A DNA stretch of 64,000 bases from a virus, in IMG/VR virus record IMGVR_UViG_3300025120_014745, positions 1 through 64,000 of that record, one strand, 5' to 3'. The notes under the pieces were generated by a model. It was not told the DNA's origin. It saw only the letters and a program-made list of their open reading frames with translations, and made no database searches. How positions within the stretch are numbered: position 1 is the stretch's first letter; every line of letters begins with the position of its first letter. This document shows positions 16,872 to 24,999 of this stretch, in pieces. The position numbers and the translations under genes were made by a program.

Positions 16872-17722
16872 TGGGTTTAGGTGGTTATTTGACATGGACT
16901 GCAGCTGCTCGAGCGATTAGAAATGTCGTTGGAAGTAACGTAAAAATGTTACCTGTTGAACAACACGGTAATTTTCTTAAACTTATTAAAAGCCCATCAT
17001 TTTACGATAATTCTGACTTTTTTGTCGGTGAAAGCGAAAATGAAAACCAGTTTCTTTTACCACTTATCTTAAACAACCCTAGTGCTAATTATTGTAAAAA
17101 TGACACACCCCAAAAAGCTTTTCATCGATATGACAAACATATAATAGAACAAATTTGTGAGTGTTACGGAGTACAAAATCCCGAATTAAAATGCATCATC
17201 AATTTAGATAATAAAGAAAAAAGCTGGGCAGAAAACTTTCACAAGTCTATGCTGAACGGAGAAAAATATATAACAATTGAACCATTTTCAAAAGACAACT
17301 ATACACCGAATAGAAAGTACCCGATTGAAAAGTGGCAGTTAATTGTTGACGCTCTCTGTAATAAGATAAAAGTAGTGCAAGTTGGCAACCATGGTGCACC
17401 TGTCTTAAAAAACGTTGTAGACTTGACCGGTAGTACATCATTTAGGCAAGCAATCGCTGTAATAGAAAGATCACAATTGTTACTTGCAACAGAAAGCGGG
17501 CTAGTACACGCTGCAACAGCTGTCAATACAAAATCTGTAGTTGTTATAACTGGTTACCAGTCAGAAAAAATGGTAGCATACCCTCAAAATATAAACATAA
17601 ACATTGCGACACACGGGCCCTGTGGTTTAAAAGTTGAATGTCCTAGTTGTAAAAAAGATGCTGAAAATTATGACTGGAGAAAAATACTAGATTTAGTACA
17701 AGAAGAATTATGTCTAAAATAA
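16871..17722 (+). CDS. GT9 heptosyltransferase-like glycosyltransferase
   Basis: The 283-residue product starts with GLGGYLTWTAAARAIRN, the GT9 opening seen in ADP-heptose:LPS heptosyltransferases. The C-terminal half carries ITIEPFSKDNYTPNRKYPIEKW, VQVGNHGAPVLKNVVDLTG and TESGLVHAATAVNTKSVVV; the last is the family's donor-binding G-L-x-H-A motif. The gene begins with GTG at 16871 overlapping the previous stop, with AAGGG upstream. GT9 enzymes use ADP-heptose, and the next two genes encode the two activities that make it, so the pairing is strong contextual support. The acceptor is unknown. It is shorter than WaaC (about 320), missing mainly the N-terminal acceptor region. Confidence 0.87.
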   Translation: MGLGGYLTWTAAARAIRNVVGSNVKMLPVEQHGNFLKLIKSPSFYDNSDFFVGESENENQFLLPLILNNPSANYCKNDTPQKAFHRYDKHIIEQICECYGVQNPELKCIINLDNKEKSWAENFHKSMLNGEKYITIEPFSKDNYTPNRKYPIEKWQLIVDALCNKIKVVQVGNHGAPVLKNVVDLTGSTSFRQAIAVIERSQLLLATESGLVHAATAVNTKSVVVITGYQSEKMVAYPQNININIATHGPCGLKVECPSCKKDAENYDWRKILDLVQEELCLK

Positions 17723-18105
17723 TCTTTACTAACGGATGTTTCGATATCATACATCGCGGCCATATTGAATTATTAAACTTCTGTTTTAGTTTAGGTGATA
17801 AGGTAATTGTTGGTCTGAATAGCGATAATAGCATAAAAAGATTGAAAGGTAATTCAAGACCGGTCAACAGTCAACAAGACAGAAAAACTATTTTAGAAAG
17901 TATTAAATATGTTCATAAAGTAATTGTATTTAATGAAGATACACCTTATAATCTAATTAAAGATCTAGAACCTGACGTTATAGTAAAAGGGGGTGATTAC
18001 AACCCTGAAGACGTCGTAGGAAGAGATCTTTGCGAGGTTAAAATATTTAATTATGTCGATGGTTACTCAACAACAAAAACAATACAAAGTTTTACTGATA
18101 GGTGA
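17710..18105 (+). CDS. hldC: Heptose-1-phosphate adenylyltransferase (HldE C-terminal type)
   Basis: The 131-residue protein matches the nucleotidyltransferase half of HldE/RfaE nearly end to end. It has TNGCFDIIHRGHIELL with the HxGH nucleotide-binding motif, LNSDNSIKRLKGNSRPVN, KGGDYNPEDVVG and GYSTTKTIQ, all diagnostic for D-glycero-beta-D-manno-heptose 1-phosphate adenylyltransferase. Length is that of the isolated domain. In E. coli this domain follows the kinase domain in one protein; here the order is reversed and the two are separate genes overlapping by 53 bases. The product, ADP-heptose, would feed the GT9 enzyme encoded just upstream. This is one of the most certain enzyme assignments in the island. 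Confidence 0.93.
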   Translation: MSKIIFTNGCFDIIHRGHIELLNFCFSLGDKVIVGLNSDNSIKRLKGNSRPVNSQQDRKTILESIKYVHKVIVFNEDTPYNLIKDLEPDVIVKGGDYNPEDVVGRDLCEVKIFNYVDGYSTTKTIQSFTDR

Positions 18106-18838
18106 GACATGTCAAGACATATATGTTTTTGGTAGTATTGACAGGTTAAGTCCTGAAGCACCCGTACCAGTTCTTAAAAAAACAAGTGAAGAAATAAAAT
18201 CAGGAATGAGCAGAAACGTTTATAAAAATATATTGTCCATGTCAGAAAATGTTAGTATAGATATTTTTACAAATAAAGTAGAAAATATACGTAAGATTCG
18301 TTATATTGACACAAAATCAAACTACCAGATTATGAGATGTGATATTGAAAACGTAACTCGTGTTTTTTGTATTGATGAATTAGAATTAAAAAACTATGAC
18401 GCAGTCGTAATATCAGATTACAATAAGGGCTTCCTAACTAATTATGAAATTTCATCCTTATGTAAAACATTCAAGACAAAAAGTATATTTGTTGATACAA
18501 AAAGAAAAAACGTCGAATGTTATCAAAACTGTATTTTAAAAATAAATGATAAAGAAACAAGCGAAATGTCAGGTTTGAACGATAATAATGAAGTAATCAC
18601 AACGCAAGGTCCTGATGGTTGTGTGTATAGAGCTGAACATTTTCCTGTTAAGAAAGTTGATGTCCACGATGTTTGTGGAGCCGGCGACGTTTTTTTAGCT
18701 GCACTTGTTGTGAGGTGGCTTGAAACAAGTAATATGAAATTATCGATAAAGACAGCAAATAATTGCGCTGCGTTGAGTGTAACAAAACTTGGTTGTTATA
18801 CAATTAAAAGGGAAGAATATGAAAACTTATGTGTTTGA
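18053..18838 (+). CDS. hldA: Heptose-7-phosphate kinase (HldE N-terminal, PfkB family)
   Basis: The 261-residue PfkB kinase begins YKVLLIGETCQDIYVFGSI and has RLSPEAPVPVLK, the RfaE1/HldE hallmark, then KIRYIDTKSNYQIMRCDIEN and the ATP/catalytic motif CGAGD near residue 222. The GGAANVA sugar loop of HldE is changed to a GMSRNVYKNI variant, so sugar specificity may differ. It is shorter than the E. coli kinase domain (about 315). It would phosphorylate heptose 7-phosphate at C1, giving the bisphosphate for the HAD phosphatase encoded next. The start at 18053 lies inside the previous gene; a second ATG at 18059 is equally possible and neither has a good ribosome-binding site, suggesting coupling. 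Confidence 0.88.
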   Translation: MSMVTQQQKQYKVLLIGETCQDIYVFGSIDRLSPEAPVPVLKKTSEEIKSGMSRNVYKNILSMSENVSIDIFTNKVENIRKIRYIDTKSNYQIMRCDIENVTRVFCIDELELKNYDAVVISDYNKGFLTNYEISSLCKTFKTKSIFVDTKRKNVECYQNCILKINDKETSEMSGLNDNNEVITTQGPDGCVYRAEHFPVKKVDVHDVCGAGDVFLAALVVRWLETSNMKLSIKTANNCAALSVTKLGCYTIKREEYENLCV

Positions 18839-19148
18839 TATAGACGGTACAATTTGTACTTTAGCAGGTAGTGATTACAAAAATGCACTTCCGGACACAA
18901 ATCGAATAAAAATGATTAATTCTTTATATGAAGAAGGAAATAAGATTATTTTCCAAACAGCTCGAGGTATGGGAAGATCAAATAATGACAGCCAAGCCGC
19001 GCATGATATGTTTTATAACTTCACAGTTAAACAACTAGACACGTGGGGTGTAAAATATCATAGTTTATTTTTAGGTAAGCCTGCAGGTGACTTGTACGTC
19101 GATGACAAAGGGATAAAAGATGAAGACTTCTTCAACACAAGAAATTAA
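18819..19148 (+). CDS. HAD-family sugar phosphatase
   Basis: The 109-residue minimal HAD protein has DIDGT at residues 6-10 (nucleophile and general acid Asp), FQTAR as motif II with Thr, LGKP as the motif III lysine loop, and YVDDK as the acidic motif IV. I moved the start to the ATG at 18819, which has AGGGAAG upstream; an ATG 30 bases earlier has none and would add residues outside the fold. Small HAD phosphatases of this form occur in capsule clusters. Its position after the heptose kinase suggests the GmhB step (heptose bisphosphate to 1-phosphate), but it lacks GmhB's length (about 190) and zinc loop, so this is inference. It overlaps the next gene by 29 bases. Confidence 0.8.
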   Translation: MKTYVFDIDGTICTLAGSDYKNALPDTNRIKMINSLYEEGNKIIFQTARGMGRSNNDSQAAHDMFYNFTVKQLDTWGVKYHSLFLGKPAGDLYVDDKGIKDEDFFNTRN

Positions 19149-19485
19149 GTTTGTTCCAAAGGGTTGGGGTTTTGAAAAATGGATTGTTAATTGTAGCGAA
19201 TATTGCGGTAAACTACTTTACTTTGTAAAGGGCAGGAAGTGTTCTTGGCACTACCACATTAAAAAGGATGAAGTGTTCTATATACAGTCCGGTAAAATAA
19301 AAGTTTATTTTTCTGATAATGATGATCTAGAAGGTTCAAAAGAAATTGTTTTAGGTCCAGGAGATAACTTTCATGTATATCGTGGTTTACGACACAGAAT
19401 GGAAGCTATTGAAGATACTGAATTGTTTGAGTTTTCAACTCAACACTTTGATAGCGACAGCATAAGACTAGAAAAAGGAGACTAG
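19120..19485 (+). CDS. Cupin-domain protein
   Basis: The 121-residue single-domain cupin has WHYHIKKDEVFYIQSGKIKV, which holds the H-x-H-x5-E metal motif 1, and GDNFHVYRGLRHRMEAIED, which supplies the later His of motif 2. The shape is that of mannose-6-phosphate-isomerase-type cupins in polysaccharide clusters, which may isomerise or epimerise sugars or only bind them. The start at 19120 overlaps the HAD gene by 29 bases and has AAGGGAT upstream. Function in this operon is not determined by sequence. AGGAGA near its end serves the next gene. Confidence 0.8.
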   Translation: MKTSSTQEIKFVPKGWGFEKWIVNCSEYCGKLLYFVKGRKCSWHYHIKKDEVFYIQSGKIKVYFSDNDDLEGSKEIVLGPGDNFHVYRGLRHRMEAIEDTELFEFSTQHFDSDSIRLEKGD

Positions 19486-19487
19486 AC

Positions 19488-20201
19488 ATGAAAAAAGTAA
19501 TGATTCAAGAAAAGTTAAAAGATATGGGCATCTATATTGAAGATATTGTCATGGGTGACTTTGATGTAATTGGTGAGTACACAGCAAAGAAAAATAGAAC
19601 ACCGGATAAACAATCATATAAAACTGCTGGGTGCTTTTTTAGACCTAATTACGAAAGAGGTATTTTAATGTATTACCTGACAAGGAAAAAAGAGTTTAAT
19701 TCTGTTTTAGAGATTGGCTTTGGAAGAGGTTATTCAACGCTTTGTATGGCAAAAGCAATGTGCGATCATGGTATTGAGGGTAAAATCACTACTGTCGATC
19801 CAAATCTTAACGAAGAGTTCCTAAACCAGCTAACAAAAATATTTCCTGGAGAATGGTTTCAGAAAATTGATTTTGTAAGATCAACATCAGACGACTACTA
19901 TAGTAAAAATCCAGACAAAAAATTTGATTTTGTCTATATTGATGGCGATCATAGGTACGAAGCAGTAAAAAACGACTGGGAATACGCAAAGAAAAGTTTT
20001 AATAAAAACGTTCTTTTCGACGATTATATTTTTGGTGATCGGAAACAAAAAGATATTGAGTGTTCTCGAGCAATAAATGAAATTGAAGGATTTAACAAAG
20101 AGGTTATTATAATGGATCGAAGAATGTTCTTCGATGATAGAAGAAAAGCGGACAATGAAATAGACTACGGTCAAGTATTAATAACTAAAATAGAGGATTA
20201 A
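19488..20201 (+). CDS. Class I SAM-dependent methyltransferase
   Basis: In this 237-residue protein the Rossmann SAM-binding motif I is VLEIGFGRGYSTLCMA (73-88), the acidic residue that binds the SAM ribose is D104 in TTVDPN, and FDFVYIDGDHRYEAVKNDW is the signature of the Methyltransf_24 group, with Asp/His residues that can bind a metal. A divalent-metal O-methyltransferase acting on a sugar or hydroxyl is plausible. Such enzymes are common in polysaccharide clusters, where methyl groups cap or hide sugars. It will release SAH, linking it to the SAH hydrolase gene at 35698. AAGGAGA precedes the ATG. Confidence 0.87.
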   Translation: MKKVMIQEKLKDMGIYIEDIVMGDFDVIGEYTAKKNRTPDKQSYKTAGCFFRPNYERGILMYYLTRKKEFNSVLEIGFGRGYSTLCMAKAMCDHGIEGKITTVDPNLNEEFLNQLTKIFPGEWFQKIDFVRSTSDDYYSKNPDKKFDFVYIDGDHRYEAVKNDWEYAKKSFNKNVLFDDYIFGDRKQKDIECSRAINEIEGFNKEVIIMDRRMFFDDRRKADNEIDYGQVLITKIED

Positions 20202-20202
20202 A

Positions 20203-20904
20203 TTGATTAGCAAGAATGAACAGTTCTACAAAGAAGGTATTGTTGAAATTGATTTTATTGACGAAGAGTTAGATAAGCTCTTGCTAGATATATTCCGCGG
20301 CAATGTTAAAAGTGGTTTTGAATTAAGGACAAAGTATCCTAAGACTTTTGATTTAAGACCGGATGTAATAAGCTATGATAAAATATTCCTCAATACACTT
20401 GTAAAAAACAAGGCAAGAGAATTAATAAGAGCATATACATTTAGAAACGTGACACTTTCGCATGTCCAAATTAGAATTGTTGAAGATGACAACAGTTATA
20501 TGAATTGGCATCGAGATACTTACTACAAAAATGATGGAAGTTTGATAGGTCAAGCACCTCATGGTGTGAAAATAATATACTATCCATCATTTAGTGAAGT
20601 TGAAGAGGATAGACTATTATACCTGTTAGGTTCGAACCGAGTTTTGTTTCCAACAAACTCATTTGACAATCAACTCTTTAATATACTAAAAGTAAAAAAT
20701 GTAGTAGCTAAAAATGGAAAAGCAATTCTTTTCGACACTAATGGTCTACATGCTGTCCAACCCGAAAAACCTGGAAATCGATCAATAAGATTAATCTATA
20801 ACTTCTTGGAAAAAGAGCAAGTAGAAAGTATTTCACAGGAAGAAAACAATATCCATTTAAGGACCATGAATATGTACGAAAATTTATACCCGGCAATTAA
20901 TTAA
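20203..20904 (+). CDS. PhyH-like Fe(II)/2-oxoglutarate dioxygenase
   Basis: The 233-residue product has the facial triad typical of the phytanoyl-CoA dioxygenase family: H103 and D105 in NWHRDTYY, and H183 in NGLHAVQPEKPGNRSIRL, with R193 placed to bind 2-oxoglutarate. It would hydroxylate or oxidise a small substrate, and in a glycan island a sugar or lipid part is likely. The start is TTG at 20203 with AGAGGA at 20192-20197, five bases away; no in-frame ATG lies nearby. It overlaps no gene and is two bases from both neighbours. Substrate unknown. Confidence 0.82.
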   Translation: MISKNEQFYKEGIVEIDFIDEELDKLLLDIFRGNVKSGFELRTKYPKTFDLRPDVISYDKIFLNTLVKNKARELIRAYTFRNVTLSHVQIRIVEDDNSYMNWHRDTYYKNDGSLIGQAPHGVKIIYYPSFSEVEEDRLLYLLGSNRVLFPTNSFDNQLFNILKVKNVVAKNGKAILFDTNGLHAVQPEKPGNRSIRLIYNFLEKEQVESISQEENNIHLRTMNMYENLYPAIN

Positions 20905-20906
20905 AA

Positions 20907-21836
20907 ATGAAACTGTATTTAAATAGAAGGCCAGTGTCCGGCCCTTGGGGCGGCGGAAATAAATCACTATCATTGCTTGAAAAATATATTTTAGAAGAAG
21001 AAAGTATAAGTCTAACTTATGATTTAAGTGAACCTGACATTGACGTTATTTTTTGTATCGATCCAAAGCCAGACGGTCAAGGAATATGGTATCAAGACTT
21101 TATAAATTACAAAAACAACATTAATAATAAAGTTAAAGTCATACAAAGGGTCGGTGATCTAGGTACACATCGTGGTAATGAAATAACACAATTAGTTGGA
21201 CAAACAATTAACTATTCTGACTTTCTTATTTTCCCCAGTAATTGGGCAAGAAAAGCAATTGGGTTTAATAAAAGTAACTATGTTGTAATACAAAATAAGC
21301 CGATGGCAGCCTTTTATAGTAAAAGGAATAAAAGCAGTAATTTAAAAAATAAAGTTAAAATAGTTACACATCACTGGTCAGATAACCCCAAGAAAGGCTT
21401 TGAGATATACCAGGGTTTTGGAAAGATGATAAGCAGTAGAGAAGATGTTGAATTTACTTACATCGGTCGCTATAACAATAATTTCACTTCAGAAGGGATA
21501 ACAATAGTAGATCCAATGAATATGCAACAATTGTCAGCGTTTCTTCCAAACTTTGATTTTTACTTAACTGCTTCTGAGTTAGAAGCAGGTGCAAATCATG
21601 TACTAGAAGGAATTGCAGCTGGTCTACCTGTTTTATATAGAACCGGAGGAGGAAGTATTGATGAATATTGTTTCGATTATGGAGTCGAATATCGTGGATT
21701 AGAAGATATAGACAATGCATTGACAAGTTGTATTAAAAATTATAATTTGCTTAAAAGCAAGGTCATGAATTTCAACACTAGTCTAGAGAGCCAAATACGT
21801 AGTTACATTGATGTTATAAAACATGTAGCGGAGTAA
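20907..21836 (+). CDS. GT4-like glycosyltransferase
   Basis: In this 309-residue GT-B protein the N-terminus RRPVSGPWGGGNKSLSLLEK has the glycine loop that binds the acceptor side. VKIVTHHWSDNPKKGFEIYQ is the hinge motif with its conserved Lys. The donor site is LTASELEAGANHVLEGIAAG at about 226-245, an E-x7-E arrangement, followed by LPVLYRTGGGSIDEY. The nucleotide donor is not predictable. It is followed by another transferase-like gene after four bases. There is no signal peptide, so it acts in the cytoplasm. Confidence 0.85.
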   Translation: MKLYLNRRPVSGPWGGGNKSLSLLEKYILEEESISLTYDLSEPDIDVIFCIDPKPDGQGIWYQDFINYKNNINNKVKVIQRVGDLGTHRGNEITQLVGQTINYSDFLIFPSNWARKAIGFNKSNYVVIQNKPMAAFYSKRNKSSNLKNKVKIVTHHWSDNPKKGFEIYQGFGKMISSREDVEFTYIGRYNNNFTSEGITIVDPMNMQQLSAFLPNFDFYLTASELEAGANHVLEGIAAGLPVLYRTGGGSIDEYCFDYGVEYRGLEDIDNALTSCIKNYNLLKSKVMNFNTSLESQIRSYIDVIKHVAE

Positions 21837-21840
21837 CTTT

Positions 21841-22785
21841 ATGTCTAAAGTACAATATCTAAGTTATTATAACCCAGAAAGATTTAAATTCTACCACAAT
21901 AGTCTCCTTGAAGACGACAGAATAAAATATTCAGGCTCAGAATTAATTCTCAAGACAGCAACATTTATTGGTAGCGATAAAAATGTTTATATAGACACTT
22001 CTGACGGTGTTAATGATGATTTGAAAATTAACGAATATTGCGGCCGCATAAGACGTGTAATTAGTCACGCAGCAGGAAAACCTTTTATATTTTTAAAGTC
22101 TGCGTTTTCAAGTAAGTGGACCAGCAACATTGTTAAGATTGCACAGGAAAACAACGGAATAGTTGTACCTTTTTTTAAGTGGTCTTTTAATAATAGTTTC
22201 TACGATCATGTTTATGGAAAAAAGCAAGATATCGTAAAGCAATACAAAGACTTACCAAAAGAATATGACATAGGTGTGTTTTTTAGCGATAAAAAGTATC
22301 GATATCCTAAGCCAAGTGCAGTTTTGCCTGATATATCACATACAGATCACAAAACTTTTAATATTCCAGGGCGAAGTATAAACACCGGGTATTTTGACAA
22401 TAATTCAAGACAGACACTTATTGATAAACTAAATAGTTCGCGTTTTAAAGTTCTGCATACTTCTTGTTCTTATTCTGATTACATTAGGTTGAGTTTCCAG
22501 TGCAAGGTGATCATAAACCCGCCAGGGATTGGAGAGTACACATCAAGAATGGTTGACCAAAGTTATTTAGCCAATTGCATAGTACTTCGAAAAAACTCAT
22601 ACGACAACGCACTTTCTTGGAAAAAGCATTTTCCTGAAGTCGACTTTGAATCCAATAGTTGGGAAAATGATCTCGGTAAGATAATATTAGATTATGAATC
22701 ACACCAAAAGTTGTGTGGAGAATATTACAATTTATATTGGAATCCCGAAGCAATATGCTCTTATTTGAACCAATACTTATATTAA
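21841..22785 (+). CDS. Probable glycosyltransferase-like protein
   Basis: I do not recognise a named family for this 314-residue protein. The layout suggests a GT-B or exostosin-like enzyme: an alpha/beta N-terminal half (PFIFLKSAFSSKWTSNIVKI), then YDIGVFFSDKKYRYPKPSAV, and a C-terminal segment FQCKVIINPPGIGEYTSRMV with SYLANCIVLRKNSY, where a conserved E and a hydrophobic donor loop resemble glycosyltransferase family 47 or GT1-like sites. GGAG lies 13 bases before the ATG. It is the last gene before a 54-base gap that carries a possible new promoter, so it may end a sub-operon. Confidence 0.6.
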   Translation: MSKVQYLSYYNPERFKFYHNSLLEDDRIKYSGSELILKTATFIGSDKNVYIDTSDGVNDDLKINEYCGRIRRVISHAAGKPFIFLKSAFSSKWTSNIVKIAQENNGIVVPFFKWSFNNSFYDHVYGKKQDIVKQYKDLPKEYDIGVFFSDKKYRYPKPSAVLPDISHTDHKTFNIPGRSINTGYFDNNSRQTLIDKLNSSRFKVLHTSCSYSDYIRLSFQCKVIINPPGIGEYTSRMVDQSYLANCIVLRKNSYDNALSWKKHFPEVDFESNSWENDLGKIILDYESHQKLCGEYYNLYWNPEAICSYLNQYLY

Positions 22786-22839
22786 TCCCATCCTATACAA
22801 TAAATCATTTTTTTGTATTATTTAGACAAACAGGTAGAC

Positions 22840-23895
22840 ATGAGTTTTTTAAACGCGAACAAGGTTTTAAACCATCCAGAAAAATATGCAGAATGGTATA
22901 ATAGTTCTGACACGACAGGTCCCGTAACTGTAAAGATAGATTTGACAAATGTCTGTAATCACGATTGCCCGGGCTGTATTGATTACGAGTTGATCCATAA
23001 TGATAATAACAGTTTAAACTTCAACTTGTTTGAAGATCTGCTTGATGGTCTAAAAAAATGTGGTGTTAAGGGTATAAACTATACTGGCGGCGGAGAGCCA
23101 ACAACTCATAAACAATTTGATAAGATTATTGAACTAACAAATAAGAAAGGTTTTGAAATAGGTCTGATTTGTAATGGCTCTATGTTTCATAAATGGAATA
23201 TGACAAAATTACTACCTATGTTTACTTGGATTCGTGTATCATTAGATGCATATGATAAGGAAACACATAAAAAAACACATGGGCGAACAGCGAATTTTGA
23301 AAGAACAATCAAGAATATAAAAATGCTTTCAGGAATTAAAAGAATGTTTAAGTGTAAGACAACGTTAGGCGCAGGATATATCACTAATCAATATCCAGAA
23401 ATGGATCGTAACTTACATAAATTTATTGAAGTTTGCAAATATTCAAAAATTGATTACGCCCAACTAAGACCTAGCTTTGGTTTTCTCTACGACTACAAGT
23501 CTGTAGATACTAATGAACTTAATCTGCTGTTTAAGAAAGCAAAATCATATGAAACAGACGATTTCAAGGTTATAATTGATGAAGGTAAATATGAAAAAAT
23601 ATTGAGTGGGAAAGGCACATGTAGATCCTACAACGTGTGTCATGCTCAATCCTTTAAGTCGACAACGATAACTGCTACTGGAGACGTATACATTTGCTGT
23701 TCATTGACTGGTAAAAAAGAAGGCTGGGTAGGTAATATTAAATTTAAAAAGTTTGATGAAATATGGAACGGTAAAACACGTAAAAAAGCTCTAGAAGACT
23801 TAGACGTTAAAAAGTGTCCCCACTTGTGTGTTGGAGATAATTTAAATGAATTTCTTGATAAGATTAAGAATAAAACACATCCTAACTTTTTGTGA
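22840..23895 (+). CDS. Radical SAM enzyme with SPASM-like C-terminus
   Basis: The 351-residue product has the [4Fe-4S]-SAM motif C39-x3-C43-x2-C46 in VCNHDCPGC, then GINYTGGGEPTTHKQ, the glycine-rich SAM-binding strand. The C-terminal Cys set (CRSYNVCHAQ, YICCSLTG, KKCPHLC) fits a twitch/SPASM domain with an auxiliary cluster. Such proteins modify peptides or small molecules, including sugar dehydrogenation and epimerisation. I start at the ATG at 22840 because CAGGTAG precedes it; a TTG 27 bases upstream would add a short unsupported extension. The 54-base upstream gap has an inverted repeat (ATACAA...TTGTAT) that may be regulatory. It probably acts on the island's sugar (inference). Confidence 0.87.
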   Translation: MSFLNANKVLNHPEKYAEWYNSSDTTGPVTVKIDLTNVCNHDCPGCIDYELIHNDNNSLNFNLFEDLLDGLKKCGVKGINYTGGGEPTTHKQFDKIIELTNKKGFEIGLICNGSMFHKWNMTKLLPMFTWIRVSLDAYDKETHKKTHGRTANFERTIKNIKMLSGIKRMFKCKTTLGAGYITNQYPEMDRNLHKFIEVCKYSKIDYAQLRPSFGFLYDYKSVDTNELNLLFKKAKSYETDDFKVIIDEGKYEKILSGKGTCRSYNVCHAQSFKSTTITATGDVYICCSLTGKKEGWVGNIKFKKFDEIWNGKTRKKALEDLDVKKCPHLCVGDNLNEFLDKIKNKTHPNFL

Positions 23896-23900
23896 TTGAA

Positions 23901-24992
23901 ATGAAATATGATTACCTTATTGTAGGCGCTGGAATGTTCGGATCGGTATTTGCGAGACAAGCAACTGATGCCGGAAAAAAAGTATTAGTAATTGATAAAC
24001 GAAGACATATCGCAGGAAATTGTTACACGGAAAAAATAAAAGGCATTGAAGTGCATAAGTACGGCCCTCATGTATTTCACACGAATAATAAACAGATCTG
24101 GGAATATGCAAATAGATTCACAGAATTTAATCATTTCACATACAGAGCAAAAGTAAAGAATAAAAATAACATCTATTCGTTCCCAATTAACATGATGACT
24201 TTCCACCAACTTTGGGGTGTAATTACGCCAGAAGAGGCAGAAAAAAAGCTTAAAGAAGTTAGAGTTAAAATAGACAATCCCAGTAATTTAGAAGAGTGGA
24301 TATTGACACAAGTTGGTCATGAAGTTTATGAAACATTCATTAAGGGTTATACAACAAAACAGTGGAACAGAGATCCCAAGGATTTACCTGCATTCATCAT
24401 TAAGCGATTACCTATTAGATTAACATACGATGATAACTACTTCAACGATCGCTATCAGGGGATCCCTGTGGGTGGTTATACTAATATGTTTAAAAATATG
24501 TTAGAGGGGATTGAGGTCCAGTTAAACGTCGATTTTTTTGAGAATGAAAAGTCTCTATCAGGGATAGCAGATAAAATTATTTTCACAGGAAAGATCGATG
24601 AGTATTTCAAATATGATTTAGGTGTACTTGAGTACCGAACGATAAATTTTGACCACAAGATAATGAAAGGTGATTACCAAGGGAATGCAGCGATTAATCA
24701 CACTTCACCCGAAGTCAAGTATACTCGTACGATTGAACACAAACATTTTGAATTTAATAAATCTGAAGACACTGTTGTCACATTTGAGTATCCTGATGCT
24801 TGGGACAGATCAAAAATACCACTGTATCCTGTCAACGATTTAAAAAATAATGACCTATACAAACAATATAAGTCTCTTGCACATAATAATTGTAAAAATG
24901 TACTATTTGGTGGTAGACTAGCTGAGTATAAATACTACGATATGCACCAGGTCATAGGATCTGCATTGAGCAAATCAAAGAAATTATTATAG
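23901..24992 (+). CDS. glf: UDP-galactopyranose mutase
   Basis: The 363-residue flavoenzyme converts UDP-galactopyranose to UDP-galactofuranose. The FAD Rossmann motif is YLIVGAGMFGSVFARQA at the N-terminus; RRHIAGNCYTEK, the Glf signature KYGPHVFHTNN, and GYTTKQWNRDPKDLPAFIIKR follow in order, and VLFGGRLAEYKYYDMHQVI closes the FAD site. Length is normal for bacterial Glf (about 370). A GTG at 23892 overlapping the previous stop is an alternative start, adding three residues. Galactofuranose occurs in LPS and capsules but not in mammals; here it implies a Galf-containing glycan. The glycosyltransferase that would use it could be any of the neighbours. Confidence 0.95.
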   Translation: MKYDYLIVGAGMFGSVFARQATDAGKKVLVIDKRRHIAGNCYTEKIKGIEVHKYGPHVFHTNNKQIWEYANRFTEFNHFTYRAKVKNKNNIYSFPINMMTFHQLWGVITPEEAEKKLKEVRVKIDNPSNLEEWILTQVGHEVYETFIKGYTTKQWNRDPKDLPAFIIKRLPIRLTYDDNYFNDRYQGIPVGGYTNMFKNMLEGIEVQLNVDFFENEKSLSGIADKIIFTGKIDEYFKYDLGVLEYRTINFDHKIMKGDYQGNAAINHTSPEVKYTRTIEHKHFEFNKSEDTVVTFEYPDAWDRSKIPLYPVNDLKNNDLYKQYKSLAHNNCKNVLFGGRLAEYKYYDMHQVIGSALSKSKKLL

Positions 24993-24999
24993 GAGAAAA

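Noticed and set aside
20620-20645. Sequence resembling a tRNA T-arm (GGTTCGAACC)
   Set aside because: It lies inside the PhyH-like gene and has no acceptor or anticodon stems around it.
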